In this document: positions 1 through 10,890 of the stretch, in pieces
Layout: every line of letters begins with the position of its first letter
Numbering within the stretch: the stretch's first letter is position 1
NCBI RefSeq assembly: GCF_005080745.1
Contig: NZ_CP033004.1
Span: 506,994 to 539,123, forward strand
Source of the DNA: Buchnera aphidicola (Melaphis rhois)
GTDB taxonomy: Bacteria; Pseudomonadota; Gammaproteobacteria; Enterobacterales; Enterobacteriaceae
Length of the DNA: 32,130 bases
Direction: 5' to 3'
Program-made: the position numbers and the translations under genes
Notes under the pieces: generated by a model
Databases searched by the model: none
The model's input: only the letters and a program-made list of their open reading frames with translations
What the model was told of the DNA's origin: nothing

Positions 1-64
1 TTTTTTTTTATTTTAATAAATATATGAACATATTCTAATATTAAAATTAAATAGGTTAATTATA

Positions 65-916
65 ATGTTTACAAAAATTCTAGATGGAAAGAAAATTTCT
101 AATGAAATAAAAGTCGCAATAAAAAAGAAAGTACATAAACGTTTGACATTAGGAAAACGACCTCCAGGACTAGCTGTAATACTAATAGGAAATAATCCAG
201 CATCAGAAATTTATATAAAAAAAAAGCAAATATCTTGTAACATGGTAGGATTTGTTTCAAAATGTTGGAGATTCTCCAAAAACGTTCAAGAAAATAAAAT
301 AATAAATCTAATTAATATACTAAATAATAATCCCACAATTGATGGAATATTAGTTCAGCTTCCTATTCCGAAACACATAAATACTAATAACATATTTAAA
401 AGTATTACGCCGAACAAAGATGTAGATGGATTTCATCCATATAATATCGGTTGTTTATGCCAAAAAACTCCTAGATTACGGCCTTGTACTCCATGGGGAA
501 TTATTACTATGTTACAATATTATAATATTAATATACGAGGATTACATGCTGTTATCATAGGAGCATCTAATATAGTTGGTAGACCTATGAACTTAGAATT
601 ATTATTATCCGGTTGTACTACTACAGTAATTCACAGATTTACTAAAAATATTCCATATTTTGTTAAACAAGCAGACTTAATAGTAATTGCAATAGGACAT
701 AAAAACTTTTTAAAAGGAGAATGGATAAAACCAGGAGCTATAGTAATTGATGTAGGAATTAATAGATTAAAAAATGGAGAAATAGTAGGAGATGTAGAAT
801 TTAAATCAGTTATTTCACATGTGTCATATATAACTCCTGTTCCAGGTGGAGTAGGACCTATGACTGTAGCAGTATTACTACAAAATACTTTAAAAGCTTG
901 TATAGAATATAATTAA
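65..916 (+). CDS. folD: FolD, bifunctional methylenetetrahydrofolate dehydrogenase/cyclohydrolase
   Basis: FolD interconverts 5,10-methylene-, 5,10-methenyl- and 10-formyl-tetrahydrofolate in the cytosol, using NADP, and so supplies the formyl donor used by Fmt, encoded at 9434-10378. The protein has 283 residues (E. coli 288). Visible family marks are the catalytic Tyr50-x3-Lys54 pair, Gln98 in the ILVQLP segment, Asp121 in KDVDGF, the Rossmann motif [10 protein letters not shown] at 165-174 and the C-terminal PGGVGPMT at 260-267. The ATG start has only a weak AGG upstream. A run of nine A lies in frame at the catalytic Lys segment. The gene is convergent with cysS, and the two are near neighbours in E. 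coli too, so the pair is an ancestral remnant. Identification is secure. Confidence 0.98.
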   Translation: MFTKILDGKKISNEIKVAIKKKVHKRLTLGKRPPGLAVILIGNNPASEIYIKKKQISCNMVGFVSKCWRFSKNVQENKIINLINILNNNPTIDGILVQLPIPKHINTNNIFKSITPNKDVDGFHPYNIGCLCQKTPRLRPCTPWGIITMLQYYNINIRGLHAVIIGASNIVGRPMNLELLLSGCTTTVIHRFTKNIPYFVKQADLIVIAIGHKNFLKGEWIKPGAIVIDVGINRLKNGEIVGDVEFKSVISHVSYITPVPGGVGPMTVAVLLQNTLKACIEYN

Positions 917-976
917 AAAAATAATTAACATCCATTTTAAAAAATAAAAAACATAATTAATAATATTTTAACAAAA

Positions 977-2380
977 TTATTTTTTTTTTCTCCAAAAAGT
1001 AGCATACTTTTTATCTTCCAAAATAATTCCCATATTTAGTAAAACTCTTCGTATTTCGTCTGCTTTAACCCAACATTTTTTCCTACGTGCATAATCCCTC
1101 TTTTGTATTAAATCATTAATATTATTAATTTCATGATAACTAAATGTAGCAATTTCTTGTAAAAAATTTTCTGGATCTCGCAATAATATACCTAATATAC
1201 TACCTAATTCTCTCAATAAATTAGCCAAGATTACAACGTTACCATTATCATGTTGCGATCTTAAAATATTTATTCTATGAGATATATTTAATAATATAGA
1301 TAAAGCACTAGGAGTGTTAAAATCATTCTCTAATGCGTTATGAAAATGTATTTTAAAAACACTATTTTCCGTACTAGTTGAGCTAAACATGTTAAAATCA
1401 ATGTTTCGTAAAGAAAGATATATTTTTTTTAGCAACATATCAGATTTTTTTAAATTTTCTTCACAAAAATATAATGGATGACGATAATGAGTAGATAACA
1501 AAAAAAACCGAATACTTTCCGAATCGTAACGAGTTAAAAGATCTTTCAATAACAAAGCGTTTCCTAAAGATTTAGACATTTTTTTATTTTTAATAATAAC
1601 TAATTCAGTATGCATCCAATGATTTACAACAAAATTTTTATTGATACAATTAGATTGTGCTAATTCATTTTCATGATGAGGAAACAATAAATCTCTTCCT
1701 CCACCATGGATGTCAATTCTATCTTTTAGAATAGAAGTACTCATAGATGAGCACTCAATATGCCATCCGGGACGTCCTTTACCCCAAGGAGAATCCCAAA
1801 AACAAACTTCATCTTTTTTTGATAATTTCCATAAAACAAAATCTAAAGAATTATGTTTATTAAAACTTTTAGGTATTCGAACACCTACTTTTAATTTTTT
1901 TATTAATTGGTTAGATAACATCCCATAATTCGGATAACTATCAATCGAAAACATAACGTCACCATTACTCGATATATATGCATGTTTATTTTCTAATAAT
2001 TTTAAAATATCATTAATAATAATGTCTATATTTTCTGTAGCTCTAGGCTCACTATCTGGGAAAATTATGTTTAAAGCAGAAAAATCCTTATTCATTTGTG
2101 AAATCATTCGATTAGATAGATCCAAAACATGTTCATTATTTTGAATAGATCTATAAATAATTTTATCATCAATATCTGTAATATTTCGTACATATTGCAA
2201 TGTATAACCACAATAACGCAAATAACGAGACACTATATCAAAAAAAACAAAAGTACGGCCATGTCCAATATGACAAAAATCATATACAGTTGTACCGCAA
2301 ACATACATTGTAACTATTTTATTTAAACTTATTTTTAATATTTCATATTTTTGTGTAAAAGAATTAAAAATATTTAACAT
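977..2380 (-). CDS. cysS: Cysteinyl-tRNA synthetase
   Basis: This class I aminoacyl-tRNA synthetase charges tRNA-Cys in the cytosol. It has 467 residues (E. coli 461). The HIGH motif is at 37-40 and KMSKS at 267-271. The zinc ligands expected for the family are present: Cys28 in YVCGTT, Cys210 in HIECSS, and His235 and Glu239 in PHHENE. The last codons lie in a run of ten A (980-989) that ends the protein as RKKK and then TAA; slippage there could change only the tail. The gene faces folD across a 60-base spacer in which I see no terminator hairpin. The ATG at 2380 agrees with the family N-terminus. Confidence 0.98.
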   Translation of the reverse strand: MLNIFNSFTQKYEILKISLNKIVTMYVCGTTVYDFCHIGHGRTFVFFDIVSRYLRYCGYTLQYVRNITDIDDKIIYRSIQNNEHVLDLSNRMISQMNKDFSALNIIFPDSEPRATENIDIIINDILKLLENKHAYISSNGDVMFSIDSYPNYGMLSNQLIKKLKVGVRIPKSFNKHNSLDFVLWKLSKKDEVCFWDSPWGKGRPGWHIECSSMSTSILKDRIDIHGGGRDLLFPHHENELAQSNCINKNFVVNHWMHTELVIIKNKKMSKSLGNALLLKDLLTRYDSESIRFFLLSTHYRHPLYFCEENLKKSDMLLKKIYLSLRNIDFNMFSSTSTENSVFKIHFHNALENDFNTPSALSILLNISHRINILRSQHDNGNVVILANLLRELGSILGILLRDPENFLQEIATFSYHEINNINDLIQKRDYARRKKCWVKADEIRRVLLNMGIILEDKKYATFWRKKK

Positions 2381-2851
2381 AATAATTATCTTCTAAAAAT
2401 ATTGATTGTATAAATATAATTCATACTTTATTATTAAAACGTCGTAAATACTTTTTATTAAATAACAAAAAAATACATTTTATAGATTAATATAAAAAAA
2501 TAAAGATCTCTTAAAAACATCTGTTGTTCTTAATAAAAAATTATTAATACAAAATAAATAACTATTTTAATGTCAAAATATACATTTCTAATATTATCTA
2601 TTTATAAAAAATTTAAAAAACACTTAAATCAAATTAACCCAAATAAGTACATTATATAGAAGCATCTATTTATTTAAATTTTTAATAAGAAATATACACT
2701 AACGTTAATATTATGATTGTACAAAAATAACTAATAATTAATATAATTAAAAATATGAAATATCAATATAAAAATTTAATTTCTAATTACAATATACTTT
2801 AAAAGATAAACATATAAAATTTAACTATAAACTTTAAATATAGGCACGGAA
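2381..2851. other. 471-base AT-rich spacer between divergent cysS and ybeD
   Basis: No reading frame with a recognisable protein match, no tRNA fold and no G+C island is visible. It must hold the promoters of cysS (leftward) and ybeD (rightward), but in DNA this A/T-rich many weak -10 look-alikes occur and I cannot choose one. In E. coli the genes on either side lie about two minutes apart on the map, so this is a junction left by deletion of many genes. Confidence 0.6.
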
Positions 2852-3115
2852 ATGAAAAATAAACTTGAAAAAATGTTAAAATTTCCTTGTTTATTTACTT
2901 ATAAAATTATTGGACTAGCACAACCTGAACTTATTGACCAAATAATAAAAGTAATCCAATGCAAACTACCTGGTGATTACATTCCACAAATTAAATCCAG
3001 TAATAAAGGTAATTATCTATCTATTTCTATTACCATTTGCGCTAATAATTTTGAACAAATAGAAAGTTTATATCATGAATTAAGTGATATTCATCTAGTT
3101 AGAATGGTACTATAA
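2852..3115 (+). CDS. ybeD: YbeD family protein (DUF493), small ACT-like domain, function unknown
   Basis: The protein has 87 residues, the same length as E. coli YbeD, and aligns with it end to end: KLEKMLKFP at the start, the central GDYIPQIKSSNKGNY and the C-terminal VRMVL are all recognisable. The family has a known small alpha/beta fold resembling ACT-type regulatory domains, but its biochemical role is not established. In E. coli ybeD lies beside the lipoate genes lipA and lipB; here neither is next to it. The ATG follows AGGCACGGAA, which gives a reasonable ribosome site. Retention of so small a protein in so reduced a genome suggests that it matters. Confidence 0.95.
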   Translation: MKNKLEKMLKFPCLFTYKIIGLAQPELIDQIIKVIQCKLPGDYIPQIKSSNKGNYLSISITICANNFEQIESLYHELSDIHLVRMVL

Positions 3116-3206
3116 CATACAAGTAAAATATAACTAACCTTCTAAAAATTTGAAAAGAATAATCAAAAATACTGAATTATACACTTATTTTAAAATGTTT
3201 AAAATA

Positions 3207-3232
3207 TGTAATGCAGCATAAGCTGCATTACA
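3207..3232 (-). terminator. Hairpin downstream of cspE, probable terminator
   Basis: A perfect 11-base-pair inverted repeat (TGTAATGCAGC and its complement) with a 4-base loop lies between the convergent genes ybeD and cspE. On the minus strand it starts 35 bases after the cspE stop and is followed by TATTTTAAA, a broken T tract. On the plus strand no T tract follows. It therefore suits cspE better but might act both ways. Confidence 0.65.
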
Positions 3233-3266
3233 AAATTTAAAATATTTGTAATTAATCTAATAAATA

Positions 3267-3476
3267 TTATAAACTAATGACATTAGCCGCTGATGGTCCT
3301 TTTGCTCCTTCGGTAATTTCGAATTCAACACTTTGACCTTCTGACAAAGTTTTAAATCCGTTGCTTTGGATAGCTGAGAAATGAACAAAAACATCTTTGC
3401 TTCCATCTTCAGGAGTAATGAAACCAAACCCTTTAGATTCATTAAACCACTTAACATTACCTTTAATCTTAGACAT
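3267..3476 (-). CDS. cspE: Cold-shock-family RNA chaperone, CspE-like
   Basis: This is a 69-residue single-domain cold-shock protein that binds single-stranded RNA and DNA in the cytosol, melts RNA secondary structure and can act as an antiterminator. RNP1 (KGFGFI, 15-20) and RNP2 (VFVHF, 29-33) are intact. The sequence differs from E. coli CspE at only a few positions (for example Ser38, Ser45, Ser49 and Glu56), and it starts [10 protein letters not shown] as CspE does, not MAKIKGQVKW as CspC does, so cspE fits better. An AAGG lies eight bases before the ATG. The gene must have its own promoter in 3477-3702, because the 5S terminator lies just upstream. Its neighbour ybeD is also near cspE in E. 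coli. Confidence 0.93.
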
Positions 3477-3702
3477 CTATGTTACCTTCACATGAAAAAT
3501 ATACACTAAACTCAAATAACAAGCTAGTACAACGATTATTGATTATTTTTTTAACTTCAATAAATATAATTAATAACAAATATAAATATTTAATAAAAGT
3601 TAATAAAATTTTTTATTACTATAAAAAACATTACTAATTTTTTAAAATGTAAATTTATAATGATAAATAACATAATAAATTTAATTTTAGTATTACATAT
3701 AT

Positions 3703-3728
3703 AAAAAAAAATCCGAATTATTTCGGAT
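3703..3728 (-). terminator. Rho-independent terminator of the 23S-5S rRNA unit
   Basis: The stem ATCCGAA/TTCGGAT has a 4-base loop and is followed on the minus strand by nine T. It begins less than ten bases after the 5S 3' end. It is the clearest intrinsic terminator in the window. Confidence 0.92.
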
Positions 3729-3736
3729 TTTTTTCA

Positions 3737-3854
3737 ACCTGGCAATTTCCTACTCTTACACGGGGAAACCCCGTACTACCATCGGCGTTGAAATGTTTCA
3801 CTTCTGAGTTCGACATGGTTTCAGGTGGTACCATAACACTATTTTTACCAGGTT
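3737..3854 (-). rRNA. rrf: 5S ribosomal RNA
   Basis: The minus strand reads as 5S rRNA of about 118 bases (E. coli 120). Conserved blocks such as CCGAAC-type loop C, CTCAGAAGTGAAAC and CGCCGATGGTAGTACGGGG are present. The terminal helix pairs the 5' AACCTGG with the 3' CCAGGTT. Ends are set by this helix and could be off by one or two bases. It lies 94 bases after 23S in the same transcription unit and is followed directly by the terminator. Confidence 0.95.
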
Positions 3855-3916
3855 GTTTAAACATTTTAATATATTTATATTTAAATAATCACAATCGGAT
3901 TGCAAGAAATACGTAC

Positions 3917-3948
3917 ACTAAAAATTATTTAAACATCTCTGGTGTTGT
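3917..3948 (-). other. rrl: 3' arm of the 23S precursor processing stem
   Basis: This arm pairs with 6880-6914 at the 5' side of 23S and extends the terminal helix of the rRNA. Read on the same strand sense, both flanks contain an ACTAAAA-TTAT-ACATCT series followed by GTTGTAAG, so they are complementary in the transcript with a few mismatches and bulges. A stem bringing the two ends of pre-23S together is the known RNase III substrate in enterics. Confidence 0.7.
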
Positions 3949-6879
<2,931 letters not shown>

Positions 6880-6914
6880 TTACAACCCACAGATGTCTAT
6901 TTTATAATTTTAGT
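6880..6914 (-). other. rrl: 5' arm of the 23S precursor processing stem
   Basis: This sequence just before mature 23S is complementary, over roughly 30 bases with small interruptions, to the flank at 3917-3948. It keeps the pre-rRNA stem expected for RNase III cleavage despite the heavy AT bias of the surrounding spacer. Confidence 0.7.
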
Positions 6915-6934
6915 ATAAACTTTTCTTGCTTCCG

Positions 6935-6949
6935 AATTTTTAAAGAGCT
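6935..6949 (-). promoter_or_regulatory. boxA antitermination element in the tRNA-Glu/23S spacer
   Basis: The minus strand reads AGCTCTTTAAAAATT, very close to the E. coli rrn spacer boxA (TGCTCTTTAACAATT), and sits in the same place, between the spacer tRNA and 23S. boxA in RNA is bound by NusB-S10 and lets polymerase read through long untranslated rRNA. I did not find a convincing second boxA in the leader before tRNA-Glu. Confidence 0.75.
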
Positions 6950-7055
6950 AAACTTACAATTCTAATTTAAAATATTTATAAGTATTAAATAAAACAAAAA
7001 TAAGAATAACACATTAATATAATATAGTATACAAATAATTTTAATATTTTATACT

Positions 7056-7128
7056 TGTCCCCTAGGGGATTTGAACCCCTGTTACCGCCGTGAAAGGGCG
7101 ATGTCCTAAGCCTCTAGACGAAGGGGAC
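7056..7128 (-). tRNA. gltT-like: tRNA-Glu (anticodon UUC)
   Basis: The 73-base gene folds as a standard cloverleaf. The acceptor GTCCCCT pairs with AGGGGAC, the anticodon loop is CTTTCAC with anticodon TTC, and the T arm has GGTTCAAATCC. It matches E. coli tRNA-Glu almost base for base, with a T-G pair at the top of the anticodon stem. The 3' CCA is not encoded (the following bases are AGT), so the CCA-adding enzyme must complete it. The discriminator base reads A where E. coli has G. As in several E. coli rrn operons, it serves as the spacer tRNA before 23S. Confidence 0.97.
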
Positions 7129-7208
7129 AAAATTATTTAGAATATTACAAGTTATTTAAAATAATTGTTTCAAATTATTGAAATACTTTAAACTATATTA
7201 CTTTATCT

Positions 7209-7236
7209 ATGTTACATAACGAAATAAAAGAGTCAA
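7209..7236 (-). promoter_or_regulatory. Probable sigma-70 promoter of the tRNA-Glu-23S-5S unit, rRNA type
   Basis: On the minus strand TTGACT (7231-7236), a 16-base spacer and TAACAT (7209-7214) lie about 80 bases before tRNA-Glu. The 16-base spacing and the A/T tracts directly upstream of the -35 box (7240-7260) recall E. coli rrn P1 promoters with their UP element. It lies in the 171-base gap after the aroE stop, so the rRNA unit need not depend on aroE transcription. The start would be near 7202. Confidence 0.7.
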
Positions 7237-7299
7237 GTACTTTTTTTAAATTTTTAATTATAATAAATAACAATTATTAAAATATAAAAATTTAAACTA

Positions 7300-8127
7300 T
7301 TATTGTCGCAATTTAAAAATAACTGGTTCAATGTTTGGTAAAACGTTATGCCATAAATAAAATGAATATGCAGCTTGACTAACTAACATACCTATTCCAT
7401 CAGAAAGCATACGCACACCATAATTTGCGAACCACAACAAAAATGGAGTATATATATTACTATCAGAATAATTAATATCATAAAGATAAGTATCTTTATC
7501 TATTAAATGAGAAATAGACCTCCAAAAGCTATTTTCTTCTATATTTGAAGTAGTATTTATTATTAGATCAAACGAACTATTTCTAAATTTATCAATCGAA
7601 AAAATAGAAATATATCCAAACTTTTTAAAATCGTTGACTAAATTAATGGCACGATCCATAGTTCTATTTGTAATAAAAATATTACAATCGTAAGATAATA
7701 AAGAAAAAATAATTCCACGAGAAGCACCTCCAGCACCGATTATCAAAATAGTATCAGTTCTTTTTATAAATTTTAAACGTTTTAAATCATATAAAATGCC
7801 TCTTCCATCAGTGTTATCGCCTAAAATTTTTCCGTTTCCTAACTTTTTTAAAGTATTTACAGATCTTGAAGCTTTAGCATAATCGGTTAAAACATCTGAA
7901 ATTAAGAAAGCTTCTTCTTTAAATGGGATGGTAACATTAGCTCCCATTCCTTTATGTAAAAAAAAGTTAGTAACAACTTTTCGAAATTTGTTTAATGGCA
8001 CTAACATATAATCGTAATTATGTACTATGTTAGTTTGCTTAGAAAATAACCAATGAATATATGGCGATTTAGTATGATTAATAGGATTTCCAAAAACTGA
8101 AAATTCATTCGAATGTATTTTACGCAC
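7300..8127 (-). CDS. aroE: Shikimate dehydrogenase AroE
   Basis: AroE reduces 3-dehydroshikimate to shikimate with NADPH, a step of aromatic amino acid and chorismate synthesis; Buchnera is known to supply such amino acids to its host. The 275-residue product (E. coli 272) has the shikimate-binding Thr19 and Ser21 in NPINHTKSP (Ser and Ser in E. coli), catalytic Lys70 in NVTIPFKE, Asp107 in GDNTDG, the NADP loop GAGGAS at 131-136 and NRT at 154-156. The start is GTG and overlaps the tsaC stop by 8 bases; it makes the protein five residues longer at the N-terminus than in E. coli, with no later start available. GGAG lies about 12 bases upstream. The tsaC-aroE order is ancestral. Confidence 0.97.
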   Translation of the reverse strand: MRKIHSNEFSVFGNPINHTKSPYIHWLFSKQTNIVHNYDYMLVPLNKFRKVVTNFFLHKGMGANVTIPFKEEAFLISDVLTDYAKASRSVNTLKKLGNGKILGDNTDGRGILYDLKRLKFIKRTDTILIIGAGGASRGIIFSLLSYDCNIFITNRTMDRAINLVNDFKKFGYISIFSIDKFRNSSFDLIINTTSNIEENSFWRSISHLIDKDTYLYDINYSDSNIYTPFLLWFANYGVRMLSDGIGMLVSQAAYSFYLWHNVLPNIEPVIFKLRQ

Positions 8128-8683
8128 GACGTATTAATTCTCCACTAATAATGTTAATGATCTTAGATGGATATTTGTTATTACCTAATTTTCCATATAA
8201 AATCGGAAAATTTTTACCAAACTGTTTTATAATATCTGCATACGTTGTACATGGCGTCAAACCAGAATAATTAGCACTAGTAGATATTATTGCGTTACCA
8301 AATGCATTACATAATTTCTTAATAGATAAATGCGAACTAACACGAACAGCTAAAAAACTAGAATCTCCAGTTAACCAAAACGGTACTGAAGGTTTTGCAG
8401 GTAACAAAAAAGTAATAGGTCCAGGCCAATTTTTTGACATAATATTTTTATGACTACATGACAATCTGTGTTCGTTTACATATCTTTTCACCTGTCCGTA
8501 ATGAGATGCTACTAATATTAACCCTTTATTCCATTTTCTTTGTTTTAATTTAAGCAATTTCATTACTGCTAACTTATTATTAGGGTTACATCCAAGTCCA
8601 AATACTGATTCTGTTGGATAAGCGATAATATCGTTATTTTTTAATTTATTCACACACTCAGACAATAATACATCTTTTATCAT
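8120..8683 (-). CDS. tsaC: TsaC (YrdC/RimN), threonylcarbamoyl-AMP synthase
   Basis: TsaC makes threonylcarbamoyl-adenylate from threonine, bicarbonate and ATP, the first step of t6A37 modification in tRNAs that read ANN codons. The YrdC domain covers the whole protein: AYPTESVFGLGC near 21-32, the LKQR segment near 46-49, WPGPITFLLPA and STSANYSG near 134-141. I use the ATG at 8683 (187 residues; E. coli 190), because the longer frame starts with TTG at 8698 and its GGAA is better placed as ribosome site for the ATG. The gene overlaps aroE by 8 bases and is divergent from def. Confidence 0.95.
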   Translation of the reverse strand: MIKDVLLSECVNKLKNNDIIAYPTESVFGLGCNPNNKLAVMKLLKLKQRKWNKGLILVASHYGQVKRYVNEHRLSCSHKNIMSKNWPGPITFLLPAKPSVPFWLTGDSSFLAVRVSSHLSIKKLCNAFGNAIISTSANYSGLTPCTTYADIIKQFGKNFPILYGKLGNNKYPSKIINIISGELIRRA

Positions 8684-8898
8684 TACTTTATATTCCAAAA
8701 CTAAAAAATGTTTATTAATGTTTTATAATTAAAAATAAATGATTTTAAAAACATTATCTATTATATTAATATTTTTATTTTTACATCTTTTAGATACGAC
8801 AAATAAAACAAAATACTATCTATCTTTTACTTCTAATCAAAAAAAAACTGTTTATAATAGAATATAATTCTTAATTATAATATAATAATTTTAAAAAT

Positions 8899-9387
8899 AT
8901 GGCTGTTCTTACAATCTTAAAATATCCAGATGACCGTCTCAGAACTACTGCACAACCAATTAAAAAAGTGAATACAACCATTCAAAAAATTATCGATAAT
9001 ATGTTTGAAACCATGAATTTTGAAAACGGTATAGGACTAGCTGCTACTCAAGTAAATATTCCTTTTCAAATTATAGTTATTAATCACATACCAGAATTTG
9101 AAAAACCATTTGTATTAATTAATCCTAAAATTATTAAAAAGAGTGGAAATATGAGTATAGAAGAAGGGTGTTTATCTATTCCAAACTACCAAGCACTAAT
9201 ACCTCGATCGTCTGATATTATTGTAACTGCTCTAAATTATTTTGGAAAAAGAGTTAAAATAAAAGCAACTTCACTTCTAGCAATCTGCATTCAACATGAA
9301 ATAGATCATTTAATAGGAAAATTACTTATAGATTATCCATCTAATCTTAATAAAAACTATAATACGCACACTAAATATATAAAATAA
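8899..9387 (+). CDS. def: Peptide deformylase
   Basis: This metalloenzyme removes the formyl group from the N-terminus of nascent proteins at the ribosome exit. The 162-residue protein (E. coli 169) shows all three family motifs at E. coli positions: GIGLAATQ (44-51), EGCLS (89-93, metal ligand Cys91) and HEIDH (133-137, ligands His133 and His137, catalytic Glu134). The C-terminal tail after 145 is shorter and diverged. The ATG has no clear Shine-Dalgarno sequence. The gene forms a rightward pair with fmt, and its promoter must lie in the 215-base gap to tsaC. Confidence 0.98.
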   Translation: MAVLTILKYPDDRLRTTAQPIKKVNTTIQKIIDNMFETMNFENGIGLAATQVNIPFQIIVINHIPEFEKPFVLINPKIIKKSGNMSIEEGCLSIPNYQALIPRSSDIIVTALNYFGKRVKIKATSLLAICIQHEIDHLIGKLLIDYPSNLNKNYNTHTKYIK

Positions 9388-9433
9388 CCAAGATACAATC
9401 TTAAATAATATTGATATAGGAAATATAAAAACT

Positions 9434-10378
9434 TTGAAAATTATTTTTTCAGGAACTCCTGAATTTTCAGCACAACACTTGATGCAATTAATTTTTACTA
9501 AATATAAAATTGTTGGAGTACTAACTCAACCAGACCGTCCTTCTGGACGAGGACAATTAATTATTGAATCTCCTGTAAAAAAAATAGCTAAAAAATACAA
9601 TATTCCCATTTTACAACCTCAATCTTTGAGTGATATACAAATACACACCGAACTATACAAATTACACGCTGATTTGATGATAGTAGTAGCATACGGTTTA
9701 ATTATTCCAGAAAAAATACTCAACATGTTCTCTATGGGTTGTATAAATATACATGCTTCTTTACTTCCTAGATGGAGAGGTTCTTCACCAATTCAATCAG
9801 CAATTTTGAACGGCGACTTAATTACTGGAATAACTATTATAAAAATGGACAATGGAGTTGACACTGGTAAAATATTATATTCTTCATCTTGTAATATAAA
9901 AAAAATCGATACAAGCAAAAGTTTACAAGAAAAATTAGCTGTAATAGGTCGCCGAGCAATGCTATCAGTATTACATCAATTTACCTTAAAAATACAAAAT
10001 AGTGTCACTCAAAGCAAACTAACGACATACTCTAAAAAAATAAAAAAACAACATGCTCAATTAAATTGGGCCAAAGATGCATTTATTTTAGAAAAATATA
10101 TACGAGCTTTTAATCCATGGCCAATAAGTTTTTTTATAGTAAACAATGAATACATTAAAGTATGGAAAGCTACCGTTATAGTACAATACAATGTCAGTAA
10201 ATATCAAGAAGGAGAAATAATTTTAATTAATAAAAGTGGATTACAAGTACAAACTAAAAGAAATATACTTAACATTACTAAAGTCCAACTACCTGGAAAG
10301 AAGATAATGAACGCATATAACTTAAATAATACTAACACCAGTTGGTGTATTCCTAATGTACAATTAAATAAGCTATAA
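9434..10378 (+). CDS. fmt: Methionyl-tRNA formyltransferase, TTG start
   Basis: Fmt transfers the formyl group of 10-formyl-tetrahydrofolate to initiator Met-tRNA. The product has 314 residues (E. coli 315). The catalytic set Asn105 and His107 in CINIHASLLPRWRG and Asp143 in MDNGVDTGK is intact; the C-terminal tRNA-binding domain follows from about 205, with AFNPWP and the motif PGKK. The start appears to be TTG: KIIFSGTPE lines up with the E. coli N-terminus, no ATG or GTG lies in frame just upstream, and TAGGA lies about 12 bases before it. Loss of efficient initiation cannot be excluded. The gene follows def by 46 bases. Confidence 0.95.
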   Translation: MKIIFSGTPEFSAQHLMQLIFTKYKIVGVLTQPDRPSGRGQLIIESPVKKIAKKYNIPILQPQSLSDIQIHTELYKLHADLMIVVAYGLIIPEKILNMFSMGCINIHASLLPRWRGSSPIQSAILNGDLITGITIIKMDNGVDTGKILYSSSCNIKKIDTSKSLQEKLAVIGRRAMLSVLHQFTLKIQNSVTQSKLTTYSKKIKKQHAQLNWAKDAFILEKYIRAFNPWPISFFIVNNEYIKVWKATVIVQYNVSKYQEGEIILINKSGLQVQTKRNILNITKVQLPGKKIMNAYNLNNTNTSWCIPNVQLNKL

Positions 10379-10890
10379 ATACATTAAAATTAAATATTAA
10401 TAATTTAAATTCACTAAAAGAATACTAATAACTTTCTCAATAATAAACGTTTTAAACATACTTCATACATTAGATTTCAAATTTTAGTCTAAAATACAAG
10501 TACATACAATAGAAAATAAAACATTTTTTATAAAAAATTTAATTCACAACGTAATATTAATATCTAATCGTAATAGAATTACTGTTAAAATATATAAAAA
10601 TTAACTTATTGCATTAAATTATAGAATACATAAATAAAAAAATTGTTAGATACGATTTATAATATACGATAATTCTAAAATAACACTATTTTTAAAAATA
10701 TAGTTAATATATCATAATACCACTAATATATTAAAACACATTATTTAAATATTATTCATATACTAATAAAATTGTAATTTTAATTTCTTAATAAAAACAG
10801 AACGGCATTATAATGCCGTTTGTTATTAAAAAAACAAAAATATTTATTTTAAAATAAATTAGATATTGTACAAAATACATTTTATTTTGT
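10379..10890. other. 512-base gene-free spacer between convergent fmt and rplQ
   Basis: Apart from the hairpin at 10797-10824 I see no gene, RNA fold or protein-like frame. In E. coli rsmB, trkA, mscL, zntR and yhdN lie here, so the stretch is probably the worn remains of deleted genes. No residual similarity is visible by eye. Confidence 0.6.
10797..10824 (-). terminator. Terminator after rplQ, end of the alpha operon
   Basis: The 20-base palindrome AACGGCATTATAATGCCGTT (10801-10820) can be extended by AACA/TGTT across a bulged G. On the minus strand it is followed by a T-rich CTGTTTTTATT. It lies about 70 bases past the rplQ stop and is one of the few G+C-containing blocks in the spacer. 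Confidence 0.8.

Noticed and set aside
2381..2851. Possible small RNA or remnant lipoate genes in the cysS-ybeD gap
   Set aside because: No stable stem, G+C island or protein similarity could be seen; composition alone does not support a feature.
3257..3457. Second frame of 66 codons overlapping cspE
   Set aside because: It is an out-of-frame shadow of the cold-shock gene with no family match.
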